From NCBI GenBank assembly GCA_030684395.1, contig JAUXTT010000010.1:62001-126000 (forward strand): DNA of 64,000 nt, given 5' to 3'. Positions within the stretch are counted from its first letter, which is position 1. Each line of letters begins with the position of its first letter. Below the pieces are notes generated by a model. That model saw only the letters and a program-made list of their open reading frames with translations. It did not search any database and was not told where the DNA came from. Shown here piece by piece: positions 8,773-19,500 of this stretch. This stretch comes from Bacteroidota bacterium (GTDB lineage: Bacteria; Bacteroidota; Bacteroidia; B-17B0; Aurantibacillaceae). The translations under genes were made by a program, and so were the position numbers.

Positions 8773-9192
8773 CTATTTTGCTTGCGTTGCTTTTATCGCT
8801 AGAACATATTTATAAACAGCATCTTTTTCCGGATCCGATATTCTTGCTTTCTGAGCCATATCATCAATAATTCCTTCCCATTGATCTTCCGTATGTGCAT
8901 ATATGTTTTCGGCGCCGTGGCAGTTGATACAAGCACCTTGAGTATAAATTTTATAACCTTCCTGTAATTTCTCTAAGGTAACATCTTTATGCTTTACCTG
9001 AATTGCAGTTAATTCTTCATTACCCGGAGGATAAATTCCATTAGCAGGTTTTCCAACTACAAATGGAGTTGCAGGTGTATTAGCTGGAGTAGACGATGAG
9101 GAAACAACCGTTGTGTTAGCTTTTTTAGACGAGCTGCATGCTGTAATCAGTGCAATAGTAATTGTGAGGAAAGCTAGTTGAGTTGTTTTCAT
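8773..9192 (-). CDS. Cytochrome c lipoprotein, monohaem
   Basis: 139 residues from ATG 9192, chosen because it begins the lipoprotein signal MKTTQLAFLTITIALITAC. One haem motif CINCHG lies in the second half, with a possible distal Met in DDMAQKAR. A Ser/Thr/Pro linker separates the lipid anchor from the haem domain. It faces the periplasm and probably shuttles electrons. No neighbouring oxidase is present, so its partner is unknown. Confidence 0.85.
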   Translation of the reverse strand: MKTTQLAFLTITIALITACSSSKKANTTVVSSSSTPANTPATPFVVGKPANGIYPPGNEELTAIQVKHKDVTLEKLQEGYKIYTQGACINCHGAENIYAHTEDQWEGIIDDMAQKARISDPEKDAVYKYVLAIKATQAK

Positions 9193-9242
9193 ATTTAGTT
9201 GTGTGGTCAAATTTATAAAAAATGATTTGTTATTTTAATTCA

Positions 9243-9476
9243 TTAACAGCCTTCCTTTTTCGAATTTAGATAAGCCATATTAAAATCGTTATAACAAAAA
9301 GGCTTTATTTTCAAACGCTGATATCCGGTTGTCTTTTTATCTTCAAGAGGTTTTACAAGAACGTGAGTATCAGCAGCAGGTAATATTTCCGGTATTGGTC
9401 CTTTTTTACACCCAACAGCTAGTGGGAACAATAAGGAAAGAATAACAAATGACGGGATTAAAAAATGTGTTTTCAT
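9243..9476 (-). CDS. Small lipoprotein
   Basis: 77 residues from ATG 9476, with a lipoprotein signal (MKTHFLIPSFVILSLLF, lipobox LAVGC). The short mature part is Lys- and Pro-rich with a C-terminal cysteine. The TTG upstream at 9506 would add ten residues ahead of the signal and is unlikely. Function unknown. Confidence 0.6.
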   Translation of the reverse strand: MKTHFLIPSFVILSLLFPLAVGCKKGPIPEILPAADTHVLVKPLEDKKTTGYQRLKIKPFCYNDFNMAYLNSKKEGC

Positions 9477-9502
9477 GGTATTGTTTTTTAATTGCTTTTT
9501 CT

Positions 9503-9745
9503 TCAACAGTCTTCATTTTTGAACTCAGTTTTGTTTCCGGGCAATTCAAAGATAAATATCGTTCTGAGCTGAGGACCTGTATGCACCGATCGCATTCGGA
9601 GCGGAGTAACATTTTTTTCATTGTTTATAGTAATTCCGGAAGAAGGTGTATTGGCAGTCTGTATTTGTGAACTGGTTTTTGTTTCTTCTTTGTAACCGTA
9701 TGAGAAGATAACAACTAATGACATTATTAAAATAGGTGTTTTCAT
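9503..9745 (-). CDS. Small exported protein, possible degenerate lipoprotein
   Basis: 80 residues with a hydrophobic N-terminus (MKTPILIMSLVVIFSYGY). It begins like the next gene on this strand, but where a lipobox Cys would sit there is a Tyr (SYGYKEE). It is either a sorted periplasmic protein or a lipoprotein that lost its cysteine. The 9476 gene follows 26 bases downstream. Confidence 0.5.
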   Translation of the reverse strand: MKTPILIMSLVVIFSYGYKEETKTSSQIQTANTPSSGITINNEKNVTPLRMRSVHTGPQLRTIFIFELPGNKTEFKNEDC

Positions 9746-9882
9746 TATGCTAAGATTAAATTTATACTACAAAGATAATTCCCGTATAAAATGAATTTTG
9801 TTACTGAGTAGTTATTGGCTTGTTAACGACTTGTTAATGCTAACGATTTGCCATATAAATTGGCTAATTTTGTGGTACTCAA

Positions 9883-11208
9883 ATGCAAAAGAACAGAACC
9901 AACATATTTATTGCCATTTCTTCTATTGCATTAGTAATAGTACTGATCATTCAGGTAAACTGGATTCTGGAAACCGCAAAAGTAAAAGAAGAGTTATTTA
10001 ATGAAAAAGCGAATATGGTTCTCACCAGAACTTCTGAAGCACTTTTTGCAGATACACTAACCTGTAAGAATTTAGAAAAGCTTTTAGGAAAAAATGAGAT
10101 CCATAAAATAGATTCCTTGTTCAGCTATTACATGAAATTCTATAATTTTCCCATTGAATATTCTTTTGAAGTCATAAGGCCAATTCCGGCCATGTATTTA
10201 AGACCGGGAACATACGTAACGATTAATGATTCCGTTAGTTCCGCTAATCAAGTGACCGATACTATAAACATTAGTCCTCCAACCGAACCACAATGCTCTC
10301 AAATAAATTTAGAAAAAGTAGCCAATAAAAATGGATTTGAATTGAAACTTCTTTTCCCAAAGAAAGAAGAATACATTAGAGCGGAAATGGGAACCGTATT
10401 CATCACTTCGGTTATTCTGATCCTTATTGTTCTTATCTTGTTTTGGAGAACCACTGTATCCTTGATGAAGGAAAAAGAAATATCAGAACATACAACAGAT
10501 TTTTTAAATAACATGACCCATGAATTTAAAACACCTTTAACAAACATTGCATTAGCAGGGAAGATGATTGCAAAGGACTCTAACCTGAAAACCCGTCTGC
10601 CGGGCGGGCAGGAAGATAAAATAAAATATTACTCAGAGATAATACTCGAAGAAAACGAGAAATTAAGATTGCAGGTTGAGCAGGTGTTGAGTATGACAGC
10701 TTTGGAAAGGGGGGAAATTCCCGTTCACAAAACCGAATTGGATTTTCATCAACTCATTCATGATTCTATAAAATCTATAAGTGTACAGATCGAGAATAAG
10801 CAAGGAGATCTAAAATTAGATCTGGCAGCAGATAAGTTTATGGTAATGGGAGATAAAACCCATCTTACAAATGCTTTGTGCAACCTGATCGATAACTCCA
10901 TTAAATACTCGAAGGAAAAACCGGAAATAACAATTCAAACATTTAATAAGGAACAAAATTTAATTATCATTGTTTCTGATAAAGGGATTGGAATAGAAAA
11001 AGAACATTATAAGAAAGTGTTCGATAAATTTTTCAGAGTTCCAACGGGAGATGTGCATGATGTGAAAGGATTTGGCTTGGGCTTAGCTTATATTAAAAAG
11101 ATTGTAGAACTTCACAGTGGAACAATTGAACTGCAAAGTGAAAAAACGACAGACCTGCCTACCGGACAGGCAGGAACAACATTCATAATTGCTTTACCAA
11201 ATGTCTAA
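9883..11208 (+). CDS. Two-component sensor histidine kinase
   Basis: 441 residues. Membrane helix at about 8-30, periplasmic sensor to about 165, second helix about 168-190, then the kinase core. The phospho-acceptor His213 lies in MTHEFKTPLTNIAL, the N box is NALCNLIDNSIKYS and the G boxes are DKGIGI and GFGLGLAYI. Two short GC-rich palindromes are embedded in the coding sequence. They add LPGGQ near residue 239 and LPTGQAG near residue 425 without breaking the frame. The response-regulator gene overlaps the 3' end by 8 bases. TAATTTTG just upstream (about 9862) is a likely -7 box. Signal unknown. Confidence 0.92.
   Translation: MQKNRTNIFIAISSIALVIVLIIQVNWILETAKVKEELFNEKANMVLTRTSEALFADTLTCKNLEKLLGKNEIHKIDSLFSYYMKFYNFPIEYSFEVIRPIPAMYLRPGTYVTINDSVSSANQVTDTINISPPTEPQCSQINLEKVANKNGFELKLLFPKKEEYIRAEMGTVFITSVILILIVLILFWRTTVSLMKEKEISEHTTDFLNNMTHEFKTPLTNIALAGKMIAKDSNLKTRLPGGQEDKIKYYSEIILEENEKLRLQVEQVLSMTALERGEIPVHKTELDFHQLIHDSIKSISVQIENKQGDLKLDLAADKFMVMGDKTHLTNALCNLIDNSIKYSKEKPEITIQTFNKEQNLIIIVSDKGIGIEKEHYKKVFDKFFRVPTGDVHDVKGFGLGLAYIKKIVELHSGTIELQSEKTTDLPTGQAGTTFIIALPNV
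10597..10611. repeat. REP-like GC palindrome inside the kinase gene, copy 1
   Basis: CTGCC and GGCAG enclose the loop GGGCG. It is much more GC-rich than its surroundings and encodes LPGGQ. It belongs to the same family as the elements at 11154 and 31556. Confidence 0.5.
11154..11174. repeat. REP-like GC palindrome inside the kinase gene, copy 2
   Basis: CCTGCCT pairs perfectly with AGGCAGG around a 7-base loop (ACCGGAC). The element adds seven codons just before the last strand of the ATPase domain, where other kinases read GKGTTF. Confidence 0.6.
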
Positions 11209-11908
11209 AGAAAAGCATAAAATATTGCTTGCAGAGGATGACCTTAATTTGGGAGTCCTTTTAGTTGATTTTCTGGAAGCGGAAGGTTTTGATGTGAAAC
11301 TTTGTAAAGATGGGGAGTTGGCATTGAAAGCATTTCATAGCAACTCTTTTGATCTTTGTTTGCTCGATGTGATGATGCCAAAAATGGATGGTTTCGCCCT
11401 TGCAGAAGTAATGAGACTAAAGGACAAAAGAATTCCTATCATTTTTATTACGGCAAAATCTTTAAAGGAAGATAAACTAAAAGGTTATGATCTAGGTGCT
11501 GATGATTATATCACTAAACCCTTTGATGAAGAAGAATTACTTTGGAAAATCAAAGCTGTTATTCGAAGAATCCCGGAAAATAACTCTTCAGGTAAAACAG
11601 AAATAATTTCAATAGGCCAATACTTGTTTGATTTCACAAATCAATCTTTAAGCATAGATGGCAAAACAAAAAGAATAACGGAAAGAGAAAGTGATATCCT
11701 CAACTATTTATCAAACCACCGCAATAAAGTAATAAAACGAGAAGAACTCCTGAAAGATCTTTGGGGAGAAAACGATTACTTTCTAGGAAGAAGTTTGGAC
11801 GTATTCATCACCAAGACCCGTAAATACCTCAAAGAAGATCCAAGCTTAAGCATTGAGAATGTTTTTGGAGTGGGGTTCATTTTTAATGTTCCAACAGGAA
11901 AGATATAA
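11201..11908 (+). CDS. OmpR-family response regulator
   Basis: 235 residues from ATG 11201, inside the end of the kinase gene. The receiver domain (1-120) has ILLAEDD, the phospho-Asp in CLLDVMMPKMDGF, ITAKS and DYITKPFD. The winged-helix effector (135-235) ends with SLDVFITKTRKYL and the wing IENVFGVGFIF. It should be phosphorylated by the overlapping kinase and bind DNA near its targets, which the sequence does not show. Confidence 0.93.
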   Translation: MSKEKHKILLAEDDLNLGVLLVDFLEAEGFDVKLCKDGELALKAFHSNSFDLCLLDVMMPKMDGFALAEVMRLKDKRIPIIFITAKSLKEDKLKGYDLGADDYITKPFDEEELLWKIKAVIRRIPENNSSGKTEIISIGQYLFDFTNQSLSIDGKTKRITERESDILNYLSNHRNKVIKREELLKDLWGENDYFLGRSLDVFITKTRKYLKEDPSLSIENVFGVGFIFNVPTGKI

Positions 11909-11976
11909 TAATAGTTTTCGAAGTGTTTTATCAATTTAGCGCAAGGAACGTATATTTTATCTAATTTTGCCTAAAC

Positions 11977-12729
11977 ATGTTTTCAGAACAATTCATATTC
12001 TTTTCTGTGTTTACCATCCTTCTTTTAGGGGTGATAGTTTATTTAGTATACCGAAACAACGCCATTAATAAAAAGAATCAGCAATTAACCACCGATTATA
12101 AACTATTGGAAAGTAAAGTTAATGATATTGATATGGAAGGAATCAAATACAAAATGAATCCTCATTTGTTTAAGAATATTCTCAACTCCATTCAATCTCA
12201 TGCCTATCAGACTTATTTTTCTCTGGATAAATTAAGCAATGTATTAGATTACATACTTTATGAAACCGACAAAAAATATGTAACCGTAAAAGAGGAGCTC
12301 GAGTTTGCCTTAAGTTTAATTGAAATAAACAAATTAAAATTAAGTCCCTTATTTGACTTACAGATAAAAAACAAAGTAGATGAGAATCATGTGTTTTATG
12401 ATCAGGAACTCCTTGCGCCAATGGTTACCGTTGATTTAATAGAAAATGCGTTTAAACATGCGGATACTCAAAGTGGTGATTCCTTTATTTCAATAACTTT
12501 CGAGTTAAAAGATGATTTTTTTACGCTGACTGTTGCTAATAAGATCAGTTCCAAACCTGCCCTGAAAAAAACTCATAGCGGGCTCGGAAGAGAAAATACA
12601 AAAAGACGCTTGGATATTATTTACAAAGACTGTTATCAACTCGATCAGTTCGAGGAAAAAGATGTATTTATTTCATACCTAAAAATAAATTTGTTTGAAT
12701 ATAAAGCTAAAATGCTTGCTATTGGATGA
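11977..12729 (+). CDS. LytS-type sensor histidine kinase
   Basis: 250 residues: a single N-terminal membrane helix (FFSVFTILLLGVIVYLVY), a short coiled coil, then the His_kinase motif MNPHLFKNILNSI (family form NPHFLFNxLN) and an ATPase domain with LIENAFKHA. The second glycine box is short. It is followed by a LytTR regulator that overlaps it by 35 bases. TAATTTTG shortly upstream of the start is a plausible -7 box. There is no extracellular domain, so it may sense a membrane or cytoplasmic cue. Confidence 0.88.
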   Translation: MFSEQFIFFSVFTILLLGVIVYLVYRNNAINKKNQQLTTDYKLLESKVNDIDMEGIKYKMNPHLFKNILNSIQSHAYQTYFSLDKLSNVLDYILYETDKKYVTVKEELEFALSLIEINKLKLSPLFDLQIKNKVDENHVFYDQELLAPMVTVDLIENAFKHADTQSGDSFISITFELKDDFFTLTVANKISSKPALKKTHSGLGRENTKRRLDIIYKDCYQLDQFEEKDVFISYLKINLFEYKAKMLAIG

Positions 12730-13411
12730 TGAACTTCCGGGCTTAAGTTACCTACGTATATTGTGTGAACAAATTCCAAACGTGGAAGTTGTAAAGGCGT
12801 TTGACGACTCCGAAAAATTTGTTGCGGCATTATCTACGCTTGACTACAACTTATGTATTCTGGATATTGAAATGCCTAAATTAAATGGCATGGAGGTAGC
12901 TAAATTAATAAAAGATAAGCCTATTATTTTTACCACGGCATACAAAGAATATGCTGCAGAAGCTTTTGATTTAAATGCGGTAGATTACATTAGGAAACCA
13001 ATACAAAAAGAAAGACTTGAAAAAGCAATATCCAAAGCAGCTGTCATACTAAACAGTTCACCGGGCCAAAAGCAATACGCACAGTTTAATACCGATAAAG
13101 GAAAGTCCTTACTGCTATTTAATGAGATAATGTATATCACATCATCGGATACGGATAAGCGTGACAAAATAATTTACCTGGAAAACGAACAACGTCTGAC
13201 TTTAAAAAACATAAGCTATGATCAGCTATTATCTATACTTCCAGCAAGTAAATTTTGCAGGATAAATAAAAAGGATGTGATCTCATTAAAGGCAGTGCAA
13301 TTTTATTCACACGAAGAAATCTCAACAAAGTTATTTACAAAAACCGGGGAAGCACTAAAACTTCCTTTGAATGACACCTACAGGGCAGAATTTAGGTCCA
13401 GGTTTTCTTAG
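12695..13411 (+). CDS. LytTR-family response regulator
   Basis: 238 residues. The receiver domain has CLLLDDE, phospho-Asp in CILDIEMPKLNG and FTTAYKEYAAEAF...DYIRKP. The LytTR DNA-binding domain (about 140-238) contains DKIIYLENEQRLTLKN and FCRINKKDVISL. TTG at 12695 is taken as the start because it supplies a normal number of residues before LLLDDE and no in-frame ATG is near. Partner of the LytS-type kinase. Confidence 0.88.
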   Translation: MNIKLKCLLLDDELPGLSYLRILCEQIPNVEVVKAFDDSEKFVAALSTLDYNLCILDIEMPKLNGMEVAKLIKDKPIIFTTAYKEYAAEAFDLNAVDYIRKPIQKERLEKAISKAAVILNSSPGQKQYAQFNTDKGKSLLLFNEIMYITSSDTDKRDKIIYLENEQRLTLKNISYDQLLSILPASKFCRINKKDVISLKAVQFYSHEEISTKLFTKTGEALKLPLNDTYRAEFRSRFS

Positions 13412-13520
13412 TATACAGCTTCTTACATTTTTTCTCCCTTTTGTTACATATTAATCATTCCTGAGCATTTTCTTAAAAATACAAAGCTATTTTTGCAATA
13501 GCGATACTGCCTGGAATTTT

Positions 13521-14015
13521 ATGAAAAGTGTTGTAACAACAATAATTCTGATTTTTACTTGCCACATTTTGATAGGGCAAACAGGCGTTGGTCTTGGTTT
13601 ATACCCAACAGGTACAGAATCCGGTTTAGGATTCAGATTGAATAAAGATAAAAAAGTATATCTTGATGCACGTGTAACCCGTGCTAATTTTTATAGCGAC
13701 AAAACAACAGGCCAAACCAATTTTTTAACTGAACTATCCGCTATTTACAGACTTATTTTATTGGAGAAAGTGCGATTTCATATGGGGCTTGGATTCAGAG
13801 GAGATTGGAACCTGGTTACATCTCATAAATATGGAGTCGTTATGCCAATAGGTGTGGAAGCATTTCCCTTTCCTTTTCAAAATGCCGGATTAATCTTTGA
13901 AACAGCGCCTTTTTGTGTTTCTGATTCAAATTCAAAACTATCAGGAGGGATCCGAACAATAGCGGGCTTTGTTTTCTATTTTCCAACAAACAAAAACAGT
14001 AAAAAAGACAAATGA
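13521..14015 (+). CDS. Predicted outer-membrane beta-barrel protein
   Basis: 164 residues with a signal peptide (MKSVVTTIILIFTCHILIGQ) and alternating strands (GVGLGLYPTG, GLGFRLNKDKKVYLDARV, FHMGLGFRGDW) ending in FVFYF before a basic tail. This suggests a small barrel. It overlaps the antiporter gene by four bases (ATGA), so the two form an operon. Function unknown. TATTTTTG about 30 bases before the start fits a -7 box. Confidence 0.7.
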   Translation: MKSVVTTIILIFTCHILIGQTGVGLGLYPTGTESGLGFRLNKDKKVYLDARVTRANFYSDKTTGQTNFLTELSAIYRLILLEKVRFHMGLGFRGDWNLVTSHKYGVVMPIGVEAFPFPFQNAGLIFETAPFCVSDSNSKLSGGIRTIAGFVFYFPTNKNSKKDK

Positions 14016-16288
14016 AAAAACTAAGGAATATTTTATTTTATGTTGGCGTAATTGGGGGCCTTACTTTTATCATGTACCTGATCGTAAAATCGGGCGAACC
14101 ACAAGAATTAATTAAAGTAAAGAATATAAAGGTTCAACCGGTAACAAGTGGGCTCGACCAAATAAAAGATACCCTGCATCATAATGTAACACATCCGCTT
14201 GCCATATTAATTCTGCAAATAATTACGATCATTGTTGCTGCAAGGATATTCGGTTTTTTGTTAAGAAAAATCGGACAACCTTCTGTTATTGGTGAAATAT
14301 TAGCAGGTATACTTTTGGGGCCATCTTTTGTTGGAATGTATTTCCCGGAGTTTTCTCTTTTTTTATTTCCCAAAAACTCTCTTCCCAATCTTCAGTTCTT
14401 CAGTCAGATCGGTTTAATTCTGTTTATGTTCATTGTAGGAATGGAATTAGATCTTAAGATCCTGAAAAAGAAAGCGCACGAAGCATTTATAATAAGTCAT
14501 GCCAGTATTATTTTTCCTTTTGCTTTAGGAATAGGCCTGGCTTATTTCATGTACCTTACTTATGCGCCAGCAGATGTGAATTTCCTTTCTTTCTCATTGT
14601 TTATTGGAATATCGCTTAGTATAACTGCCTTTCCTGTATTGGCAAGGATAGTTCAGGAAAGACAACTTACAAAAACAAAAGCCGGAGCTATTGCAATTAC
14701 ATGTGCCGCAGTAGATGATATAACAGCCTGGTGCATTTTGGCCGCTGTAATAGCAATTGTTAAAGCAGGTTCTATTGTGAGCGCCATTTACACTGTGATT
14801 TTAGCAGTTGCCTTCGTTGTATTCATGTTAAAACTAATTCGCCCGTTTTTGAAACGACTAGGTGATATTTATTCACATCATGATACACTGAGCAAACCCG
14901 TTGTAGCAATTTTTTTTGTTACCCTGTTAGCATCTGCGTATTTAGCTGAAACAATTGGAATCCATGCTTTATTCGGGGCATTCCTGGCCGGGGTTATTAT
15001 GCCACAAAATTTGCATTTCCGAAATCTGTTCATTGAAAAAGTAGAAGATGTTTCGCTCGTGCTATTATTGCCCTTGTTTTTTGTTCTTACAGGTTTACGA
15101 ACCGAAATTGGTTTACTTAATGACCTTAATCAATGGGGGATGTGTGCGATCATTATTTTAATTGCAACTGTCGGAAAGTTTGTTGGTAGTGCTCTTGCCT
15201 CCAGATTTACAAAACAAAGCTGGAGGGATAGTTTAATGATAGGTGCATTAATGAATACAAGAGGTTTAATGGAATTAATTGTGCTCAACATAGGTTTCGA
15301 TCTGGGGATGCTAACTCCACAAGTTTTTGCAATGATGGTGATAATGGCATTGGTAACTACTTTTATGACCGGACCGGCTTTGGATTTTATTAATTATATA
15401 CTGCCTGAAAAGAAATCCCAAGCCGGAGAAGAAGATATTCAGTCTTATAAAAAATTTAAAATATTATTTTCATTTAGCGACACAGAGCATGGGAAAAACA
15501 TGGTTCGTTTGGCTAACAGCTTTGTAAATAAAACTCAGGAAAACACACTCGTATCTGCTTTGCATATGGTACCAAGCCATGAGATACATCAATACAATCT
15601 TAAAGAAATGGAGAGAGACAGTCTTAAGCCTATCAAGCGGGAAGCTAATAAACACAACCTTCCTATTCATACATACTTTAAACCTACATTGGATTTTCAA
15701 AAAGAAATTATTGAAACTGCAAATGAAGGAGAATACGATCTACTCATAGTTGGTTTAGGAAAATCAATATATGAAGGAAGTTTTTTGGGCAGATTACTTG
15801 GCGTTACCAGTAAAATCATTAATCCCGAAAAATTGTACAAAACAATTACTGGTAAAGAAAAAATATTGGAAGAAAATGGCTTTGATGACAAAACCAATGC
15901 AGTATTAAAATCTGCCAAAGGTCCTGTTGGCGTTTTTGCTGACAAAGGGCTAAAAAAAGTAGACGTTGTAGTTTTAATTGTTACTTCTGATGAAGATGTT
16001 TTTTTGATGCATTACGCCCAAAAACTTATTAGCAATAACGAGTCCCGGATTGCTGTTATTGACTACAACGGAAAAGTAAAACAAAACACAGCGTTTAAAG
16101 AAAGCATAAGAGCAATTGAACAAACAGCACCCAATCACATCGCCCTTTACGATAAAAGCAAAATCAACCAGGAATTTCTCTCAGGCACGGATCTAACGCT
16201 TATGAGTGTAAACGCCTGGAAAGAATTTGTGGAAATGGAACCGGAATGGTTTTCAAATGTTCCTTCCGTCTTAATATTGAAAGGGTAG
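14012..16288 (+). CDS. CPA2-family cation/proton antiporter with C-terminal UspA-like region
   Basis: 758 residues. One N-terminal helix is followed by about 12 membrane helices of the Na+/H+ exchanger family (residues about 55-470): RKIGQPSVIGEILAGILLGP, FMFIVGMELDL, SLSITAFPVLARI, CAAVDDITAWC (the ion-binding Asp pair) and GALMNTRGLMELIVLN. The cytoplasmic C-terminal 280 residues resemble two universal-stress-type domains (TLDFQKEIIETANEGEYDLLIVGLG), which probably gate transport. The transported ion (Na+ or K+) cannot be told from sequence alone. Confidence 0.92.
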   Translation: MKKLRNILFYVGVIGGLTFIMYLIVKSGEPQELIKVKNIKVQPVTSGLDQIKDTLHHNVTHPLAILILQIITIIVAARIFGFLLRKIGQPSVIGEILAGILLGPSFVGMYFPEFSLFLFPKNSLPNLQFFSQIGLILFMFIVGMELDLKILKKKAHEAFIISHASIIFPFALGIGLAYFMYLTYAPADVNFLSFSLFIGISLSITAFPVLARIVQERQLTKTKAGAIAITCAAVDDITAWCILAAVIAIVKAGSIVSAIYTVILAVAFVVFMLKLIRPFLKRLGDIYSHHDTLSKPVVAIFFVTLLASAYLAETIGIHALFGAFLAGVIMPQNLHFRNLFIEKVEDVSLVLLLPLFFVLTGLRTEIGLLNDLNQWGMCAIIILIATVGKFVGSALASRFTKQSWRDSLMIGALMNTRGLMELIVLNIGFDLGMLTPQVFAMMVIMALVTTFMTGPALDFINYILPEKKSQAGEEDIQSYKKFKILFSFSDTEHGKNMVRLANSFVNKTQENTLVSALHMVPSHEIHQYNLKEMERDSLKPIKREANKHNLPIHTYFKPTLDFQKEIIETANEGEYDLLIVGLGKSIYEGSFLGRLLGVTSKIINPEKLYKTITGKEKILEENGFDDKTNAVLKSAKGPVGVFADKGLKKVDVVVLIVTSDEDVFLMHYAQKLISNNESRIAVIDYNGKVKQNTAFKESIRAIEQTAPNHIALYDKSKINQEFLSGTDLTLMSVNAWKEFVEMEPEWFSNVPSVLILKG

Positions 16289-16500
16289 ACGATAAACTAC
16301 AAAAGGTTTATTTGGCTATTCTTAGGTTCATTTGAAAGAGTTTCATGTCAATTTCCAAATAAAACAAACCCTTAGTAACAACAAGCTACTTGCTTTTCTA
16401 ACTGATTAATGTCATACCTCCTCCTGACCTCTCTCACATCTGAATATTTCATTTTCATTCAACTTTGTTGCACTGCTTACTTAATTAATAATTCCGACCT

Positions 16501-19500
16501 ATGTACTTCAAAAAATATTTTTCCGCTCTTTTTATCACTATTATTTTATCCGTTTTTTTTACTCCTGTTTTCGCTCAATGCATGATGACACCTGTATCTC
16601 TTCTACAAAGAGCTACAAATTCAGAATTGATTGTACTAGGGAAACTGAAGGAAAAAAAATGCTACTGGGATTTCGCGCATCAGAATATTTTTACCGTGAA
16701 TATTATTCAGGTTAGTGCCTATTTGAAAGGATATGATACCCGAAAAAACTTTTCCGGTCTTGCAGATACACTTATTAGTGTAATTAGTGAAGGCGGTATT
16801 GTAGGGAATCAGGCGCAACAAACTTTCCCGAGTCTTTCAATAGAGAATTTTGGAGAGTATATTTTCTTCCTTAATAAGGACGCAACAAATTTGGATAAAG
16901 CAAGTAGTAAAAATGAAAATACAGGCATTCTTCAAACCCATACATACGCAAGTTCTCAGGGAGTCATTGCAAAACAATTTGGTCTTTATCGCGATATTTT
17001 AAGTGAACCGAAGTGCCTTGAAGATGTCATTTTTAGTAAAATTAAAAAAATAACTAAGGAGCAAGCAAAGAATTGCAATGGGGCAATTTATTTAACCGGA
17101 AATGATAATGCACTGCGCAATGGCCCGCCACCATCAACGCAAGCAATAGCAAGTTTTTCACCTTCTACCACAAATGGCGGAACAATTGCAGCCGGTGATT
17201 TTATTACTATTTCCGGTTCAGGATTTGGAGCCACGGCAGGAACAGTTTTTTACACGAATGCAGATGATGGTGGTGCGACTTTTATATCATCAGGAATCGC
17301 ATCTGATAACATATCCTGGTCAGCAACTTCCATTACAAACAAGCCGCCGCAAAATGCAGGAACAGGTCCTATTAACATTAATGGTGCAATGACTTCTGCA
17401 AGCAACCTCACTGTAGATTATACACACTCCTGTATCAATAGTACCTTCAGTGGTTTTGGATCGAATACTCGTCAGCGTTATTATCATGTAAATAAAAATG
17501 GTTCCGGCGGATATACACTAACCTACAATACAGCTTTTGCATCAAATACCTTAGCGAAAGCTTCTTTCGAACGTGCATTGCAAACGTGGAGATGCGCAAC
17601 TTATTCAAATATCTTTACTTCAACATCAACTTCCTCAATCACTTCTTCCGCAGTGGATGGTGTAAACCTGATTCTTTTTGACGCAACACTTCCTGTAGGA
17701 GTACATTCAAAAGCAACCTTGCGTTATAACGGTTCATCCACAGCGGGGTGCACTTTGGAAAATACTGTTTGGCGGGTAGACGAAATTGATTTTCAGTTTG
17801 CATCTGATCCGCCAAGCGCGGGATTTCCCTGGGAATATGGGCCTGCTTTACCTTCATTTACAGAATATGATTTTGAATCTGCTGTTATGCATGAGATAGG
17901 ACATGCACTCGGATTACAACATCGCCTTTCAGCGGGTGAGGTTATGCATTTTAGCATTGCAAATGGGGCAACAGCTCGTACGCCTTCTGCTACTGAAGTT
18001 ACAGGAGCGATAGCAAGGGTAACATATAGTTCATTGCCACTTTGCGTTGTTCCTGCAACAGTATCAGGTCCAATGATTCCACTTACATCAATGAATTGTA
18101 TGTTGGGCGTGCCGGAAATTAATGTTCTCGGAAATGGGTTGACCATTGCAGATGGTGATCTCATCCCAACAACTGCTGATCACACCGATTTTGGTTCTGT
18201 TCTGGCCTGCAACGGAACAATTACCCGCACATTTTCAATTCAAAACCTTGGTACTACAGATTTGAATATATCTAATGTTGTTATTTCAGGTACAAACCCA
18301 ACCGACTTCAATGTTACATTGCCGCCTGCACCAACTGTTACAGCGGGAAGTTCATCTATCTTTCAAGTCACCTTTGATCCTTCGGCTACAGGAATGCGAA
18401 GTGCTTTGATTACTATTAATAATGATGATGCTGATGAAGCTGTTTATGATTTCAAAATACAGGGAACTGGAAACTCTGACATTGTGAATCCGGTTATTAG
18501 TTGCCCGGGAAATATTGATGTAAACAATGACCCGGGGCAATGTGGTGCAATTGTGAATTACACTGCACCAATTGGAACTGACAATTGTCCAAGCTCTACC
18601 ACAGCACAAATCGCAGGGCTTCCTAGTGGTTCTTTATTCCCGGTTGGGGTAACTGTGAATACATTCAGAGTGACTGATGGAAGCGGTAATACTGCTACTT
18701 GTTCATTTTCTGTCACGGTTACTGATACAGAAAGTCCGTTGTTGTACACAATGAATTGTGTTAGCAGTAACGCTTCTGCACTTGCTTATAGCGATGGTTG
18801 GCAAACCGGTGATAATGATGGTTCAGGTTTTTCTTCTTGGGTATTAACAGCGTCGGGTGGACCGGCGGTATCTGGATTTTTATTGGGGTCTTCAATCACT
18901 AATGGTGCAGGAATTGATAGCAACGGAGATCAGGATATAAATACGGGAGGGTTTGCCTGGGGTATGTATTCTAATTCAGGTCATGCGGCTGAGGCGGTGC
19001 GTTCACTTACCTCTCCTCTTTCAATTAGTAGCAGTATAGTTGCTGAAATTGACAATGGCTTTGTTGACAATGGTCAAATTGCAAGTTTCATAGTAAAAAA
19101 TTCTTCAGGTAGTAATCTTTGCGAAGTTCGTTATCGCGGAAATCAGGTTGGATATGAATTGGTAGATAATAATGGAATTACTCCGTTTGGTTCTATTCCA
19201 TTTACAGATGAAGGTCTTATTATTGAGGTCACTTCTGTTTCAATAGGTCAGGCAAGTATTAAACTTACACGTAAGCTGGATGGTGCTACTCAAACTATTA
19301 TTTCTACATTATTGCCAGGAGGTGGAAATCAATCTATTTCACAAATAAAAATATCAAGTAATAATGTTGGATCCGGAGATTCCAAAAATTTATATGTAAA
19401 TAAATTGCAAGTATGTTCACCTTCTTTAGGTTGTCCTGCTACTATCAGCGTATCTAATGACACTGGAGTGTGCGGCACTACTGTAGTGTACAATTCAGTA